A stretch of 18,239 nucleotides of DNA from Candidatus Acidiferrales bacterium (GTDB taxonomy: Bacteria > Acidobacteriota > Terriglobia > Acidiferrales > UBA7541). The stretch spans positions 1-18,239 of the forward strand of contig JASHWB010000429.1 of NCBI GenBank assembly GCA_030044295.1, read 5' to 3'. A program made the translations under genes and the position numbers. The notes beneath the pieces are model-generated. The model searched no databases, was not told the DNA's origin, and was given only the letters and a program-made list of their open reading frames with translations. Each line of letters starts with the position of its first letter. Position 1 is the stretch's first letter. Of this stretch, positions 1-7,050 are shown piece after piece.

Positions 1-1
1 A

Positions 2-253
2 AAAGACCGCCGCGTGGCTGCCGAATGGGTCATGCGCGCCTTGGTACATAAGGGAGCGATCGGGTTGATCACCACGCACGATCTCGCCCTCACCGAAATC
101 GCCTCGAACGGTCTCAAGGGAAGCAATGTCTATTTCGAGGACTCTGGAGAAGGCGGAGAACTGCAGTTCGATTACAAGCTGCGCAGCGGGCTGCTCACCC
201 GCTCGAACGCATTGAACATCGTCCGCATGCTCGGCATTAATCCAGACCAATAA
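2..253 (+). CDS. MutS-family ATPase, C-terminal fragment (5' end outside window)
   Basis: The frame is open from the left edge, so only the last 83 residues are visible. The segment K-D-R-R-V followed by GLITTHDLALTEIA matches the end of the MutS ATPase domain, where a Thr-Thr-His-Asp motif follows Walker B. The tail, FDYKLRSGLLTRSNALNIVRMLGI, is the ending of short MutS-like proteins that lack the mismatch-binding domain. Canonical MutS1 ends this domain with a different sequence and then a C-terminal dimerisation region. The likely role is an ATP-dependent DNA-binding protein of the MutS superfamily. A role in methyl-directed mismatch repair cannot be claimed from this piece. A GTG at 14 is an internal codon, not the real start. 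PolX follows about 150 bases downstream on the same strand. Confidence 0.8.
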   Translation, partial: KDRRVAAEWVMRALVHKGAIGLITTHDLALTEIASNGLKGSNVYFEDSGEGGELQFDYKLRSGLLTRSNALNIVRMLGINPDQ

Positions 254-337
254 CATTTCGCTCTCACCGTTCCGGTCGCCCGGGAAAGGCGTGTCAAGTC
301 GCCTGCAAACGACGCACCGCACCCGCCGCTCGCGCTG

Positions 338-346
338 TGCTACCAT
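338..346 (+). promoter_or_regulatory. Candidate extended -10 promoter for polX
   Basis: TGCTACCAT fits an extended -10 element (TGn plus TAnnAT). No convincing -35 is seen. It would give a leader of about 50 bases before the ATG at 403. The GTG at 337, which would open a longer reading frame, lies inside this element. Confidence 0.25.
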
Positions 347-402
347 GCCCTGCTAACGCGCCAGCCAACCGATTCAATTTATTGGGAGCTCGCAATAGGG
401 CA

Positions 403-2196
403 ATGGATAACCGCGATGTAGCAAAAATTCTCCGCGAAACCGCGCAACTGCTCGAAATCGACGGCGCCATCATAGGCCGCTACCGCAGCTACGAAAAAGT
501 CGCCGACCTGCTCGGCAGCCTTACCGAGCGCATCGAGGACGTTGCCAAGGACGCCAAAAAGCTCAAGGAGCTGCCCGGTGTCGGCGAAGGCATGGCTGAA
601 CACATCAACGAAATCCTCGCAACCGGTGACTACGGCCTGCGCCAAAAGCTGCTGAAAAAATATCCTCCCACGATTCTCCAGTTGCTCGAAGTCCCCTCGC
701 TGGGTCCGAAGCGCGTTGCATTTCTATGGAAGAAGTTTAAATGCGCTACCGTCGAGAACCTGGAACAACTCGCGCGCGACGAAAAGCTCCGCGATCTCCC
801 AGGATTCGGCGAAAAAAGCGAGCAAGCCATCCTAAAAGGGGCCGAGCAGTTCAAGAATCTTGGCGGATCGGGACGTGTCCAGATCAACGTCGCCGACGAA
901 GAGGCGCAAAAGCTCTCGGCGTATATCGCTAAAGCGGGCGAAGCCGTCGAGTCCGTTACTCCGGCAGGCTCGTTGCGCCGCGGCAAGGAAACCGTCGGCG
1001 ATCTCGATCTACTCGTCACCATGCGGCCGGGCCACGACGGCCAGAAACACATCGACGCCGTCGCCGAGCACATCCTGAAATACCAGGCAATTAAGCGAGA
1101 GCTCGCTCATGGTGAAAACAAAGTCAGCGTGCTGCTCGATAGCGGCCTGCAAGTTGACGTTCGCATGCTCGCCCAAAAGTGCTTCGGCGCCGCGCTGCTC
1201 TACTTTACCGGCTCGAAGCAGCACAATGTGGAACTTCGCGGCCGCGCCAATGAAATGGGATGGACGCTCAACGAATATGCGCTCACCACGCTGAAGGGCG
1301 GGCGTGTGGTGGCTCGTGAAACCGAACAGGAAATCTACGCCAAGCTCAAACTTGACTACATCGAGCCGGAACTGCGCGAGTGTACCGGCGAGATCGAGGC
1401 CGCCGAACGCCACCAACTGCCGACCTTGGTGCAGCTCGGCGACATGCGTGGCGACTTGCAGATGCACACCACGGCTTCCGACGGCCGCAATTCCATCGAG
1501 GAAATGGGAGAAGCCGCTCGCAAGCTCGGCTACCAGTACATTGCGCTTACCGACCACTCTCAAGCCGTCACAGTGGCGAACGGAATGGACGAAAAGCGCA
1601 CCATCGCGCAGATCAAGAAAATCCGCGCGGCGCAGGAGCGCGTCGAGGGAATTCGCCTCCTCGCCGGGATCGAAGTGGACATCAAAAAGAATGGCGCGCT
1701 CGACCTCGATAACGATTGCCTCGCGCAGCTCGACGTGGTCGTCGCCTCCGTCCACTCCTTCATGAACATGGAACCCGCGGAAATGACGGATCGAATCCTC
1801 GCCGCCATCGAGAATCCCTACACACAGATCATCGCCCATCCTACGGGTCGGCTGATCTTGCGCCGCGAAGCGTTCGAGTACGACATGGAGAAAATTCTAG
1901 CCGCAGCCGCCAAGCACGGTGTCGCCATGGAGTGCAACGCCTATCCCGACCGTCTCGATCTAAAGGACGTGCACCTGCGGATGGCCAAACAGCGAGGCGT
2001 GAAAATCGTCATCTCCACCGATTCTCACTCGACGAGCCATTTGAATTTTATGAAGTACGGCGTGCTCACTGCCCGCCGCGGCTGGATCGAAAAGAAAGAC
2101 GTGATTAACGCGCTGCCGCTGGAACAAATGCTCGCAGCGCTGCGGCCGAAACCGCAAAACGCCAAGGCAAAGGCCGCCAGACGCGCCAACAATTAG
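403..2196 (+). CDS. polX: DNA polymerase X family protein with C-terminal PHP domain
   Basis: A 597-residue protein close in size to bacterial PolX (about 570). It is a gap-filling repair polymerase of the Pol beta superfamily fused to a PHP metal-dependent 3'-5' exonuclease/AP-endonuclease domain. The N-terminus carries helix-hairpin-helix DNA-binding repeats (LKELPGVGEGMAEHI, then LEVPSLGPKRVAFLW and LRDLPGFGEKSEQAI). The nucleotidyltransferase motif GSLRRGKETVGDLDLLV supplies D200 and D202, and the third carboxylate is D252 in QVDVRML. The PHP domain starts near residue 347 (DLQMHTTASDG, then ALTDHS, SVHS, AHPTG, STDSHS). Gln replaces the first His of the usual DLHxH motif, as I recall also for Thermus PolX. 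A longer frame from GTG 337 exists, but ATG 403 begins at the conserved N-terminus. The gene converges on ilvH with only 3 bases between the stop codons. Confidence 0.95.
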   Translation: MDNRDVAKILRETAQLLEIDGAIIGRYRSYEKVADLLGSLTERIEDVAKDAKKLKELPGVGEGMAEHINEILATGDYGLRQKLLKKYPPTILQLLEVPSLGPKRVAFLWKKFKCATVENLEQLARDEKLRDLPGFGEKSEQAILKGAEQFKNLGGSGRVQINVADEEAQKLSAYIAKAGEAVESVTPAGSLRRGKETVGDLDLLVTMRPGHDGQKHIDAVAEHILKYQAIKRELAHGENKVSVLLDSGLQVDVRMLAQKCFGAALLYFTGSKQHNVELRGRANEMGWTLNEYALTTLKGGRVVARETEQEIYAKLKLDYIEPELRECTGEIEAAERHQLPTLVQLGDMRGDLQMHTTASDGRNSIEEMGEAARKLGYQYIALTDHSQAVTVANGMDEKRTIAQIKKIRAAQERVEGIRLLAGIEVDIKKNGALDLDNDCLAQLDVVVASVHSFMNMEPAEMTDRILAAIENPYTQIIAHPTGRLILRREAFEYDMEKILAAAAKHGVAMECNAYPDRLDLKDVHLRMAKQRGVKIVISTDSHSTSHLNFMKYGVLTARRGWIEKKDVINALPLEQMLAALRPKPQNAKAKAARRANN

Positions 2197-2199
2197 AGC

Positions 2200-2754
2200 C
2201 TAGACCGAATGCGAGACGCTGTCGCTTTGCTCCGCGGACGCGGGCGTCAGCTCTGCCTTGGACGCCACCGTCGGGGATTTCGCGCCGCGCCGCATCGCAA
2301 CGATGCCTGTTCGCACCACTTCGAGCAGCCCGTATGGGTTCAGCAACTCCAAAAATCGATCGACTTTTTCTTCCCCGCCGGTCAGTTCCACCGTGATCGA
2401 TTCCGTCGCGATGTCCAGCACCCGTGCCTTGAACACGTGCGCCAGATCGAGCACCTGCGAACGCGTCTCCTGCGTGGCTCCCACCTTGATCAGCGACAAA
2501 TCCCGCAGCAGCGCTGGCTGGCCGGTAATGTCGTCAACCAGCAGCACGTTCACCAACTTGTAGATATTGGCCACGATGCGCCGCGCCTGATCCGGATCCG
2601 CCTCAGTGACGATCGTCATGCGCGACACGTCGTCTTTCTCGGTCCGCCCCACCGTCAGCGAGTCGATATTGAACGCCCTGCGGCGGAAAAGCGACACCAC
2701 GCGCGAAAGCACGCCCGGCTTGTTCTCGACGTAAACCACGAATGTATGCAGCAT
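2200..2754 (-). CDS. ilvH: Acetolactate synthase small (regulatory) subunit
   Basis: A 184-residue regulatory subunit of acetohydroxyacid synthase. It binds the large subunit and confers valine feedback inhibition at the first common step of Val/Leu/Ile synthesis. The N-terminal ACT domain is clear: HTFVVYVENKPGVLSRVVSLF, then RRRAFNIDSLTVGRTE. It is followed by the conserved block around VNVLLVDDITGQPALLRDLSLIKV and a second ACT-like C-terminal half (residues about 95-165, ending NPYGLLEVVRTGIVAMRRG). The family is usually 160-185 residues, so this copy is full length with a short polar tail. It starts 6 bases after the ilvB stop, with AGGA overlapping that stop region as ribosome-binding site, so the two are almost certainly one operon controlled by the leader upstream of ilvB. 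No ilvC follows; polX converges instead. Confidence 0.96.
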   Translation of the reverse strand: MLHTFVVYVENKPGVLSRVVSLFRRRAFNIDSLTVGRTEKDDVSRMTIVTEADPDQARRIVANIYKLVNVLLVDDITGQPALLRDLSLIKVGATQETRSQVLDLAHVFKARVLDIATESITVELTGGEEKVDRFLELLNPYGLLEVVRTGIVAMRRGAKSPTVASKAELTPASAEQSDSVSHSV

Positions 2755-2760
2755 GTTGTC

Positions 2761-4488
2761 CTATTCGTCCTCGGCGGTTTCCACGATCGGGCTTGGCCGC
2801 CGGATCATGTCGTGCAACGCGGCTCCAGCCGCAACCATCGGGTACACGGTGTCTTCCTGCTCGACCTGAAAATCAATCAGCACCGGACCTTCATGTGCCC
2901 TCGCCGCGCGCACCGCAGGCACTACGTCAGCCCGATGCTTCACGGCTTGGCTTTTGATTCCATACGCCTGAGCGAGCATGGCGAAATTCGGGTTCAACAG
3001 TGGCGTGGCTTCATAATTCCGTTCGTAGAAGAACTCCTGCCACTGGCGGACCATTCCCAGAAATCCGTTGTTGATGATGGCGATGTTCACTTTCACATTT
3101 TCCTGAACGATGGTCGCCATCTCGGCCATCGTCATTTGAAATCCGCCGTCTCCCGCTACAACCCACACTTCCGCGTCGGGCCGGGCCACTTTCGCGCCCA
3201 CCGCCGCGGGCAGTGCGAAGCCCATCGTGCCCAGGCCACCGGAAGTGATCAGCGAGCGCGGATTTTCGTGCTTGTAGTATTGCGCTTCCCACATCTGATG
3301 CTGGCCGACGTCTGTGACGACGATCGCGTCCCGCCCGCGTGTCTCGTGCCATAGGTCGTTGATCACGTGCGCCGCGTAGAGGTGCCCGTTGTCGGGCAGG
3401 TTCTGAATGTCGCGAACGGCCGTATCGCCCTTCAACTGATGAATCCGTTCGATCCATTCCGTGCGGCTCGCCGGCTGGACGCGCGGCAGCATTTCCAGTA
3501 GGATTTTTCGCAGATCTCCCACTAGCGCCAGGTCCACTTTGACGTTCTTATTGATTTCCGCCGGATCGATTTCGACGTGAATCTTCTTCGCGTTGGGCGC
3601 GTAACTCTTCAGGTTGCCGGTCACCCGATCATCGAAGCGCATTCCCAGGGCGAGCAGCAGGTCCGCTTCCTGAATCGCTTTGTTGACCCAGGCCTCGCCG
3701 TGCATGCCCATCATGCCCATGTTCAGCACATGCGAGGCAGGCATATGGCCGAGTCCCAGCAGCGTCATCGCCACCGGAATGCACGCGCGCTCCGCGAACG
3801 CCTGCACTTCGCGCTCCGCTCCGGAAACGGCGATGCCGTGGCCCGCGAGGATCACCGGCTTCTTCGCCGCAGCAATCATGGCCAGCGCCTTGTCGTACGC
3901 GTCGTTCGCCGGCGAAAGGTCTGGACGATACCCGCGCATCTTGGGTGCTGCCCTCTCAAAGTCGAATTCGCAGCTTCCCTGCTGCGCGTCCTTGGTGATA
4001 TCGATCAGCACAGGTCCGGGACGTCCCGATTTCGCCACATACAGCGCTTCGCGCACCGCCGGGGCAATATCCTCGGGACGCGTGACCAAATAGTTGTGTT
4101 TCGTGATCGGCAGTGTGACGCCGGTGATGTCCGTTTCCTGGAAGGCGTCCGAGCCGAGCAGCTTGCTGCCAACTTGTCCCGTTATGCAGAGGATCGGAGA
4201 AGAATCCAGCATGGCCGTCGCGATGCCCGTCACCATGTTCGTTGCGCCCGGGCCGGAAGTGGCAACGGCCACGCCAACACCTCCCGTCGCCCGCGCGTAG
4301 CCATCGGCCATATGCGTAGCGCCTTGCTCGTGGCGCACCAGGATGTGGCGGATGGAACTGTGCTGCAGCGCATCGTAGGCGGGCAGGATTGCGCCGCCGG
4401 GATAGCCGAAAACGGTCTTTACACCTTCGCGCTCCAGACACTCCCAAAGGATTCTCGCTCCGGTCAACACCTGCTTCTCGCTCCCCAT
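2761..4488 (-). CDS. ilvB: Acetolactate synthase large (catalytic) subunit
   Basis: Thiamine-diphosphate enzyme that condenses pyruvate with pyruvate or 2-oxobutyrate to acetohydroxy acids. From the chosen start it has 575 residues, the usual size. The N-terminal ThDP domain shows VFGYPGGAILPAYDAL and the catalytic Glu54 in VRHEQGATHMADGYARATG. The C-terminal ThDP/Mg motif is GDGGFQMTMAEMATI ending in IINNG. The FAD-binding central domain lies between (residues about 190-330). A longer frame opens at ATG 4512, but that codon abuts the T-run of the attenuator terminator and has no ribosome-binding site. ATG 4488 is preceded by GGGAGGG (4496-4502) at 7 bases, so I prefer it. It is cotranscribed with ilvH and controlled by the leader at 4511-4757. 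The alternative name ilvI is possible. Confidence 0.97.
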   Translation of the reverse strand: MGSEKQVLTGARILWECLEREGVKTVFGYPGGAILPAYDALQHSSIRHILVRHEQGATHMADGYARATGGVGVAVATSGPGATNMVTGIATAMLDSSPILCITGQVGSKLLGSDAFQETDITGVTLPITKHNYLVTRPEDIAPAVREALYVAKSGRPGPVLIDITKDAQQGSCEFDFERAAPKMRGYRPDLSPANDAYDKALAMIAAAKKPVILAGHGIAVSGAEREVQAFAERACIPVAMTLLGLGHMPASHVLNMGMMGMHGEAWVNKAIQEADLLLALGMRFDDRVTGNLKSYAPNAKKIHVEIDPAEINKNVKVDLALVGDLRKILLEMLPRVQPASRTEWIERIHQLKGDTAVRDIQNLPDNGHLYAAHVINDLWHETRGRDAIVVTDVGQHQMWEAQYYKHENPRSLITSGGLGTMGFALPAAVGAKVARPDAEVWVVAGDGGFQMTMAEMATIVQENVKVNIAIINNGFLGMVRQWQEFFYERNYEATPLLNPNFAMLAQAYGIKSQAVKHRADVVPAVRAARAHEGPVLIDFQVEQEDTVYPMVAAGAALHDMIRRPSPIVETAEDE

Positions 4489-4510
4489 CTTTCCGCCCTC
4501 CCGAGCCGCC

Positions 4511-4556
4511 ATAAAAAATTAAACCCACCGTACCAGCGTCCCTGGCAGGTGGGTTT
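4511..4556 (-). terminator. Attenuator (intrinsic terminator) of the ilvBH leader
   Basis: On the minus strand AAACCCACC (4548-4556) pairs perfectly with GGTGGGTTT (4521-4529). A 4-bp inner stem CCAG/CTGG is followed by AATTTTTT at the ilvB side. The hairpin lies upstream of the ilvB start, so it can only act to stop transcription before the structural genes. Its apical half (4530-4546) is also complementary to 4605-4620, the presumed antiterminator partner. Confidence 0.85.
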
Positions 4557-4587
4557 CATGAGCCTTTCAGATTCCGTTCCGCTAAGC

Positions 4588-4686
4588 TCAGTCAAGCCCT
4601 CCGGGCCAGGACGCGCGTACCAGCGCTACAGCTACAACGCCCAGCCGAAGTCGCACAATTTCCCCGTTATTGACGTTCACCAGCAT
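4588..4686 (-). CDS. ilv leader peptide (attenuation control ORF)
   Basis: A 32-codon frame ATG...TGA, bounded upstream by an in-frame TAA two codons before the ATG. It is rich in branched-chain amino-acid codons: 13 of 32 are Val, Leu or Ile. Densest is the run LGVVAVALV (codons 15-23, six of nine). A GTG at 4656 (codon 11), preceded by GGGG at 5 bases, is an alternative start giving a 22-residue peptide; the ATG has AAGGA 14 bases upstream, which is far. The last control codon (Val23) abuts the antiterminator segment 4605-4620. The stop codon lies about 15 bases beyond that segment, so a ribosome finishing the peptide would cover it and allow the terminator to form. This is the geometry of ribosome-mediated attenuation; the peptide itself has no other expected function. 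Confidence 0.75.
   Translation of the reverse strand: MLVNVNNGEIVRLRLGVVAVALVRASWPGGLD
4605..4620 (-). promoter_or_regulatory. Antiterminator segment of the ilv leader
   Basis: GTACGCGCGTCCTGGC on the minus strand can pair with GCCAGGGACGCTGGTAC (4530-4546) in the apical part of the terminator. There are 14 matched bases, a two-base mismatch and one bulge. The pairing would be incompatible with the complete terminator hairpin. The segment lies inside the leader peptide, directly after its Val/Leu codon run. Confidence 0.65.
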
Positions 4687-4728
4687 GTGAGCTTAGTCGA
4701 TCCTTCCCCGCAACCCAATTCACGCTTT

Positions 4729-4757
4729 ACGGTACGCCGGGTGCCACCGGTTGTCAA
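4729..4757 (-). promoter_or_regulatory. Promoter of the ilvBH leader transcript
   Basis: The minus strand has a perfect -35 TTGACA (4752-4757), a 17-base spacer, and -10 TACCGT (4729-4734). The expected start of transcription is near 4722, about 36 bases before the leader-peptide ATG and about 235 bases before the ilvB ATG. Confidence 0.6.
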
Positions 4758-4925
4758 GGAACTCTTCCCATCTCGTTTCATCTCAGGGCTCTTCGCACCA
4801 CGGAGCGAACGCAAAAGGGGCCGGTTTGCGACGCATTTTCAGCGTAACGGGCACGTAACCAGATTGCGCTTTGGTACTAACGTTCTATGTACCCTTCCTC
4901 CTCCCACCCATAACCTGACTACAAG

Positions 4926-5288
4926 ATGCCACTGCTGGACATTCTCGAAGCTCCCGTACCGGCGCAAAAACGGTCCGAACTACGCTCGCATCATTCCACG
5001 CGCGACGCGCGGCGCAGAGAGCGCCTGAAGATTTCCCTGCCCGTTCACGTGCGCCCATTTGACGCCCGCTACGCGGAAATCGAAGACGTCGCCCAGGTAA
5101 TCGATTTCACGCGTGACGGCCTATTTTTCCGCACCTGCATGCCCCATTACTGCCTCGGAATGCGTCTCATAGTCACTTTTCCGTACGGGGATAAGGTGTC
5201 GGCCCACCGCCGCATGCTGACGACCGTCGTCCGGCTGGATCGTTTCGACGATGGGAGTCGGGGGGTAGCTGTTCGCGTCCTGCTGTAG
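4926..5288 (+). CDS. PilZ domain protein 1
   Basis: 120 residues, essentially one PilZ domain with a 28-residue basic N-terminal lead. PilZ domains bind the second messenger c-di-GMP through an RxxxR motif and a (D/N)xSxxG motif. Here these are R29-RRE-R33 (in RRRERLKISLPVHV) and D60-F-T-R-D-G65 (in QVIDFTRDGLFF), with Thr in place of Ser. Beta strands expected for the barrel follow (MRLIVTFPYG, TTVVRLDRF, GVAVRVLL). No membrane segment or enzymatic domain is fused, so it would act as a soluble adaptor or effector. No convincing Shine-Dalgarno sequence precedes the ATG. It is the first of three PilZ genes in a row on this strand. The partner and the process controlled are not visible. Confidence 0.85.
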   Translation: MPLLDILEAPVPAQKRSELRSHHSTRDARRRERLKISLPVHVRPFDARYAEIEDVAQVIDFTRDGLFFRTCMPHYCLGMRLIVTFPYGDKVSAHRRMLTTVVRLDRFDDGSRGVAVRVLL

Positions 5289-5465
5289 CGTTCCGTTCGG
5301 ACACACTTACTCCTGATCCCTGGGTTTCCAATTAAGCAAGCCGATTTGCGAAGACGCTTGCCACCGCGAAAGACCGCCGTGGACAATAGCGAAATATCAC
5401 CTCCGGCGGCTCGCAGCGCTCCATGCCGCGACGCAAGCACGGCAGCGAAAGCAGGTACCAAACCC

Positions 5466-5999
5466 ATGTACGATCATGGCGCGAAGAAGCATTCGGCGGA
5501 CTCAGGCTCGAAGTCGGCAGCGACAGAAGCGGATCGCCGCACGGGCGACCGGCACATCTTTACAGCTACAGCGGAAATTGTTGAGCTGAGCTCAGGCGCC
5601 CGATTTTCTACCCGGACCACGGACCTGGGTCCCGGCGGCTGCTTTGTCGACACTCTCGTTCCTCTGCCTGTCGGCGCCAAAGTCCACGTTGGAGTTCGCA
5701 AGGGCAAGACGCAACTCGACACGAACGGCGTCGTCGTCTATTCGCAAGCTGGGTTGGGCATGGGAATCGCGTTCGACAGCCTGGATGAATCACAGCGCTC
5801 TGCGCTTGAAAAGTGGCTCGTGGAAATCACTGGCTCGCGAGCCATCGTTATTAGCGACGTGACGCCAAAGCGGGACCGGCACGTATCCGCTCATACGCCC
5901 GACCAGCCGGCGGTCGAGAGACTGCTTCGTCTGCTGGTCAGCAAGGGGCTTATCACAGCGGCAGAGGCGGCGTCGGTTATGTACGAGTCGCTGATTTAG
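5466..5999 (+). CDS. PilZ domain protein 2 with C-terminal helical extension
   Basis: 177 residues from the ATG at 5466, which has GCAGG about 10 bases upstream. A longer frame from TTG 5346 adds 40 low-complexity residues and I do not favour it. Residues about 24-115 form the PilZ domain: R25-TGD-R29 gives RxxxR. D53-L-G-P-G-G58 stands where (D/N)xSxxG is expected, with Gly in the Ser position. The phrase TTDLGPGGCFVDTLVPLPVGAKVHV is typical of PilZ proteins in Acidobacteria and Deltaproteobacteria. The C-terminus (about 145-177) is a predicted helical tail, ERLLRLLVSKGLITAAEAAS, similar in feel to short dimerisation or helix-turn segments found after bacterial signalling domains. c-di-GMP binding is inferred from the family only. 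Confidence 0.85.
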   Translation: MYDHGAKKHSADSGSKSAATEADRRTGDRHIFTATAEIVELSSGARFSTRTTDLGPGGCFVDTLVPLPVGAKVHVGVRKGKTQLDTNGVVVYSQAGLGMGIAFDSLDESQRSALEKWLVEITGSRAIVISDVTPKRDRHVSAHTPDQPAVERLLRLLVSKGLITAAEAASVMYESLI

Positions 6000-6212
6000 G
6001 CCAGCAGCGCAGCCCTGAGATCTTCGTACTAGGACTCTAAATGCACGGTTTGCTTGCCTTCCCGCATCGAGCATCTATTTCCCACGCCAGGAAAAATTTC
6101 CCAGGACGGGCCGGATTGACGCACGAATATTTCTGTAAGCCTATTACTATCAGCACCTTTTGCCTCGACTTCCTTGGCAGGGACATTGCAATTGTCATTG
6201 GCAGGGGGACCC

Positions 6213-6557
6213 ATGGGTGAGAGAAGAAAAGCTCGAAGGTACGAGGTTTATCTGCCTCTGCAGGTATGTACGTCCCGTCGTCGTCCGGCCGAATTTCATA
6301 CAGCACAACTTCGCGACATTTCTCGGACTGGCGTCTATTTCCACTCGAATGCGCCTCTCGAACCCGGCATGAAAATGGAGCTAACGTTCGCGCTGCCCAC
6401 CGAACGAGAAGCGGGACTATCCGCACTTGTTCGTGCCAGTGCCGAAGTTCTGCGCGTCGCGGCGATTGCCGACGAGATCACTCCATTGTACGGGGTAGCG
6501 GCGTCCATCGACCGCATCGACTTCGTCCGTCCGATGCCAGCCAACGCGGCGGCCTAA
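6213..6557 (+). CDS. PilZ domain protein 3
   Basis: 114 residues. ATG 6213 is preceded by AGGGGGA at a short but usable distance, so I prefer it over the upstream in-frame ATG 6174. The RxxxR motif is at the very N-terminus (MGERRKARRYEVYLPLQV, R4/R5 and R8/R9). The second motif, D35-I-S-R-T-G40, is fully canonical, so of the three PilZ proteins here this one is the best candidate c-di-GMP binder. Strands VYFHSN, KMELTFALP, ALVRASAEVLRV and YGVAASIDRIDFV complete the barrel. It stands alone after a gap of 213 bases in which I see no gene, so it is probably transcribed separately from PilZ 2. Confidence 0.87.
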   Translation: MGERRKARRYEVYLPLQVCTSRRRPAEFHTAQLRDISRTGVYFHSNAPLEPGMKMELTFALPTEREAGLSALVRASAEVLRVAAIADEITPLYGVAASIDRIDFVRPMPANAAA

Positions 6558-6682
6558 GTTTCGACAGGTTTTTCATCGCTAGTTAGCGCATCATTTGGCT
6601 CCCTAAAGATTCGCGGAGCATTCGCGCCAGTGCGGTCGCTCGTCTTCTACGCAAAGTTATACAATCCGCACCAAATCCGCTC

Positions 6683-7027
6683 ATGAGCAACCGGGAGCGC
6701 CGGACGATCTCGCCAGACATCGCTACGATCGAGCAAATGGTGTTGGCTGAAATTTGCTGCTGTGATGTCTCGCCGATCGACGTAGCAGAGGCGATCGAGC
6801 AACTTCGGAACTACCATTGGCTTCAGCCAGAGCATGCAACCGTGTTTCAGGCGATGCGAAGCGTGGATGCGCGGGCCCGCGAGCGATGGCGCGATATCTT
6901 GCCGGCGCAGGCCACGCGGATGGGATTTCCAGATGTAGATTGGCGGCGATATTTCGGAGCGGACGTGAAATCCACGCCCGGGCTAGCCGAACTGGTCAGG
7001 CGCCTTACAAAAGCGGCGAAGCCATAG
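6683..7027 (+). CDS. Small protein, faint resemblance to DnaB helicase N-terminal domain
   Basis: 114 residues, not recognised with certainty. The stretch IEQMVLAEICCCDVSPIDVAEAIEQL followed by HWLQPEHATVFQAM resembles the helical N-terminal domain of DnaB helicases (the pattern E..vLg.il, then y.p.H..if.ai). No helicase domain or Walker motif is present, and the rest (RWRDILPAQATRMGFPDVDWRRYFG, ELVRRLTKAAKP) is unlike DnaB. A -10-like TACAAT sits at 6660-6665, 17 bases before the ATG, with no clear Shine-Dalgarno sequence. The gene converges on the DsbA-like gene with a 23-base gap. Reading-frame integrity and the codon pattern suggest a true gene. The function is unknown and the DnaB link is a pattern impression only. 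Confidence 0.6.
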   Translation: MSNRERRTISPDIATIEQMVLAEICCCDVSPIDVAEAIEQLRNYHWLQPEHATVFQAMRSVDARARERWRDILPAQATRMGFPDVDWRRYFGADVKSTPGLAELVRRLTKAAKP

Positions 7028-7042
7028 CCGCGGCTTCGCGGC
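7027..7042. terminator. Small hairpin between convergent genes
   Basis: GCCGCG-gctt-CGCGGC forms a 6-bp perfect stem with a tetraloop, placed between the two convergent stop codons. There is no T-run on either side, so a role in termination is uncertain. Confidence 0.3.
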
Positions 7043-7050
7043 ATCGGGAC

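Larger units (their letters stand above)
4513..4925. other. Intergenic region between divergent ilvB and PilZ gene 1
   Basis: About 410 bases. The left two thirds are the ilvBH leader described separately. The right part (4758-4925) should hold the rightward PilZ promoter. The best candidate is TTGCGC (4864-4869), a 16-base spacer and TATGTA (4886-4891), which is weak. Nothing else was recognised in 4758-4860. Confidence 0.5.

Noticed and set aside
337..402. Longer polX start at GTG 337
   Set aside because: The GTG is embedded in a promoter-like TGCTACCAT, the extra 22 residues are not like the family N-terminus, and ATG 403 begins at the conserved start.
1009..1839. 276-residue minus-strand frame inside polX
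   Set aside because: It lies wholly antisense to well-conserved polX sequence and its translation shows no family motif.
4511..4760. T-box riboswitch before ilvB
   Set aside because: GGTACGGTGGG loosely recalls the T-box sequence, but no AGGGTGGnACCGCG consensus, specifier loop or stem I is visible. A peptide-coding attenuator explains the region better.
3577..5028. 483-residue plus-strand frame across ilvB and its leader
   Set aside because: It is antisense to ilvB, runs through the attenuator and overlaps PilZ 1 in another frame; its composition is typical of a shadow frame in GC-rich DNA.
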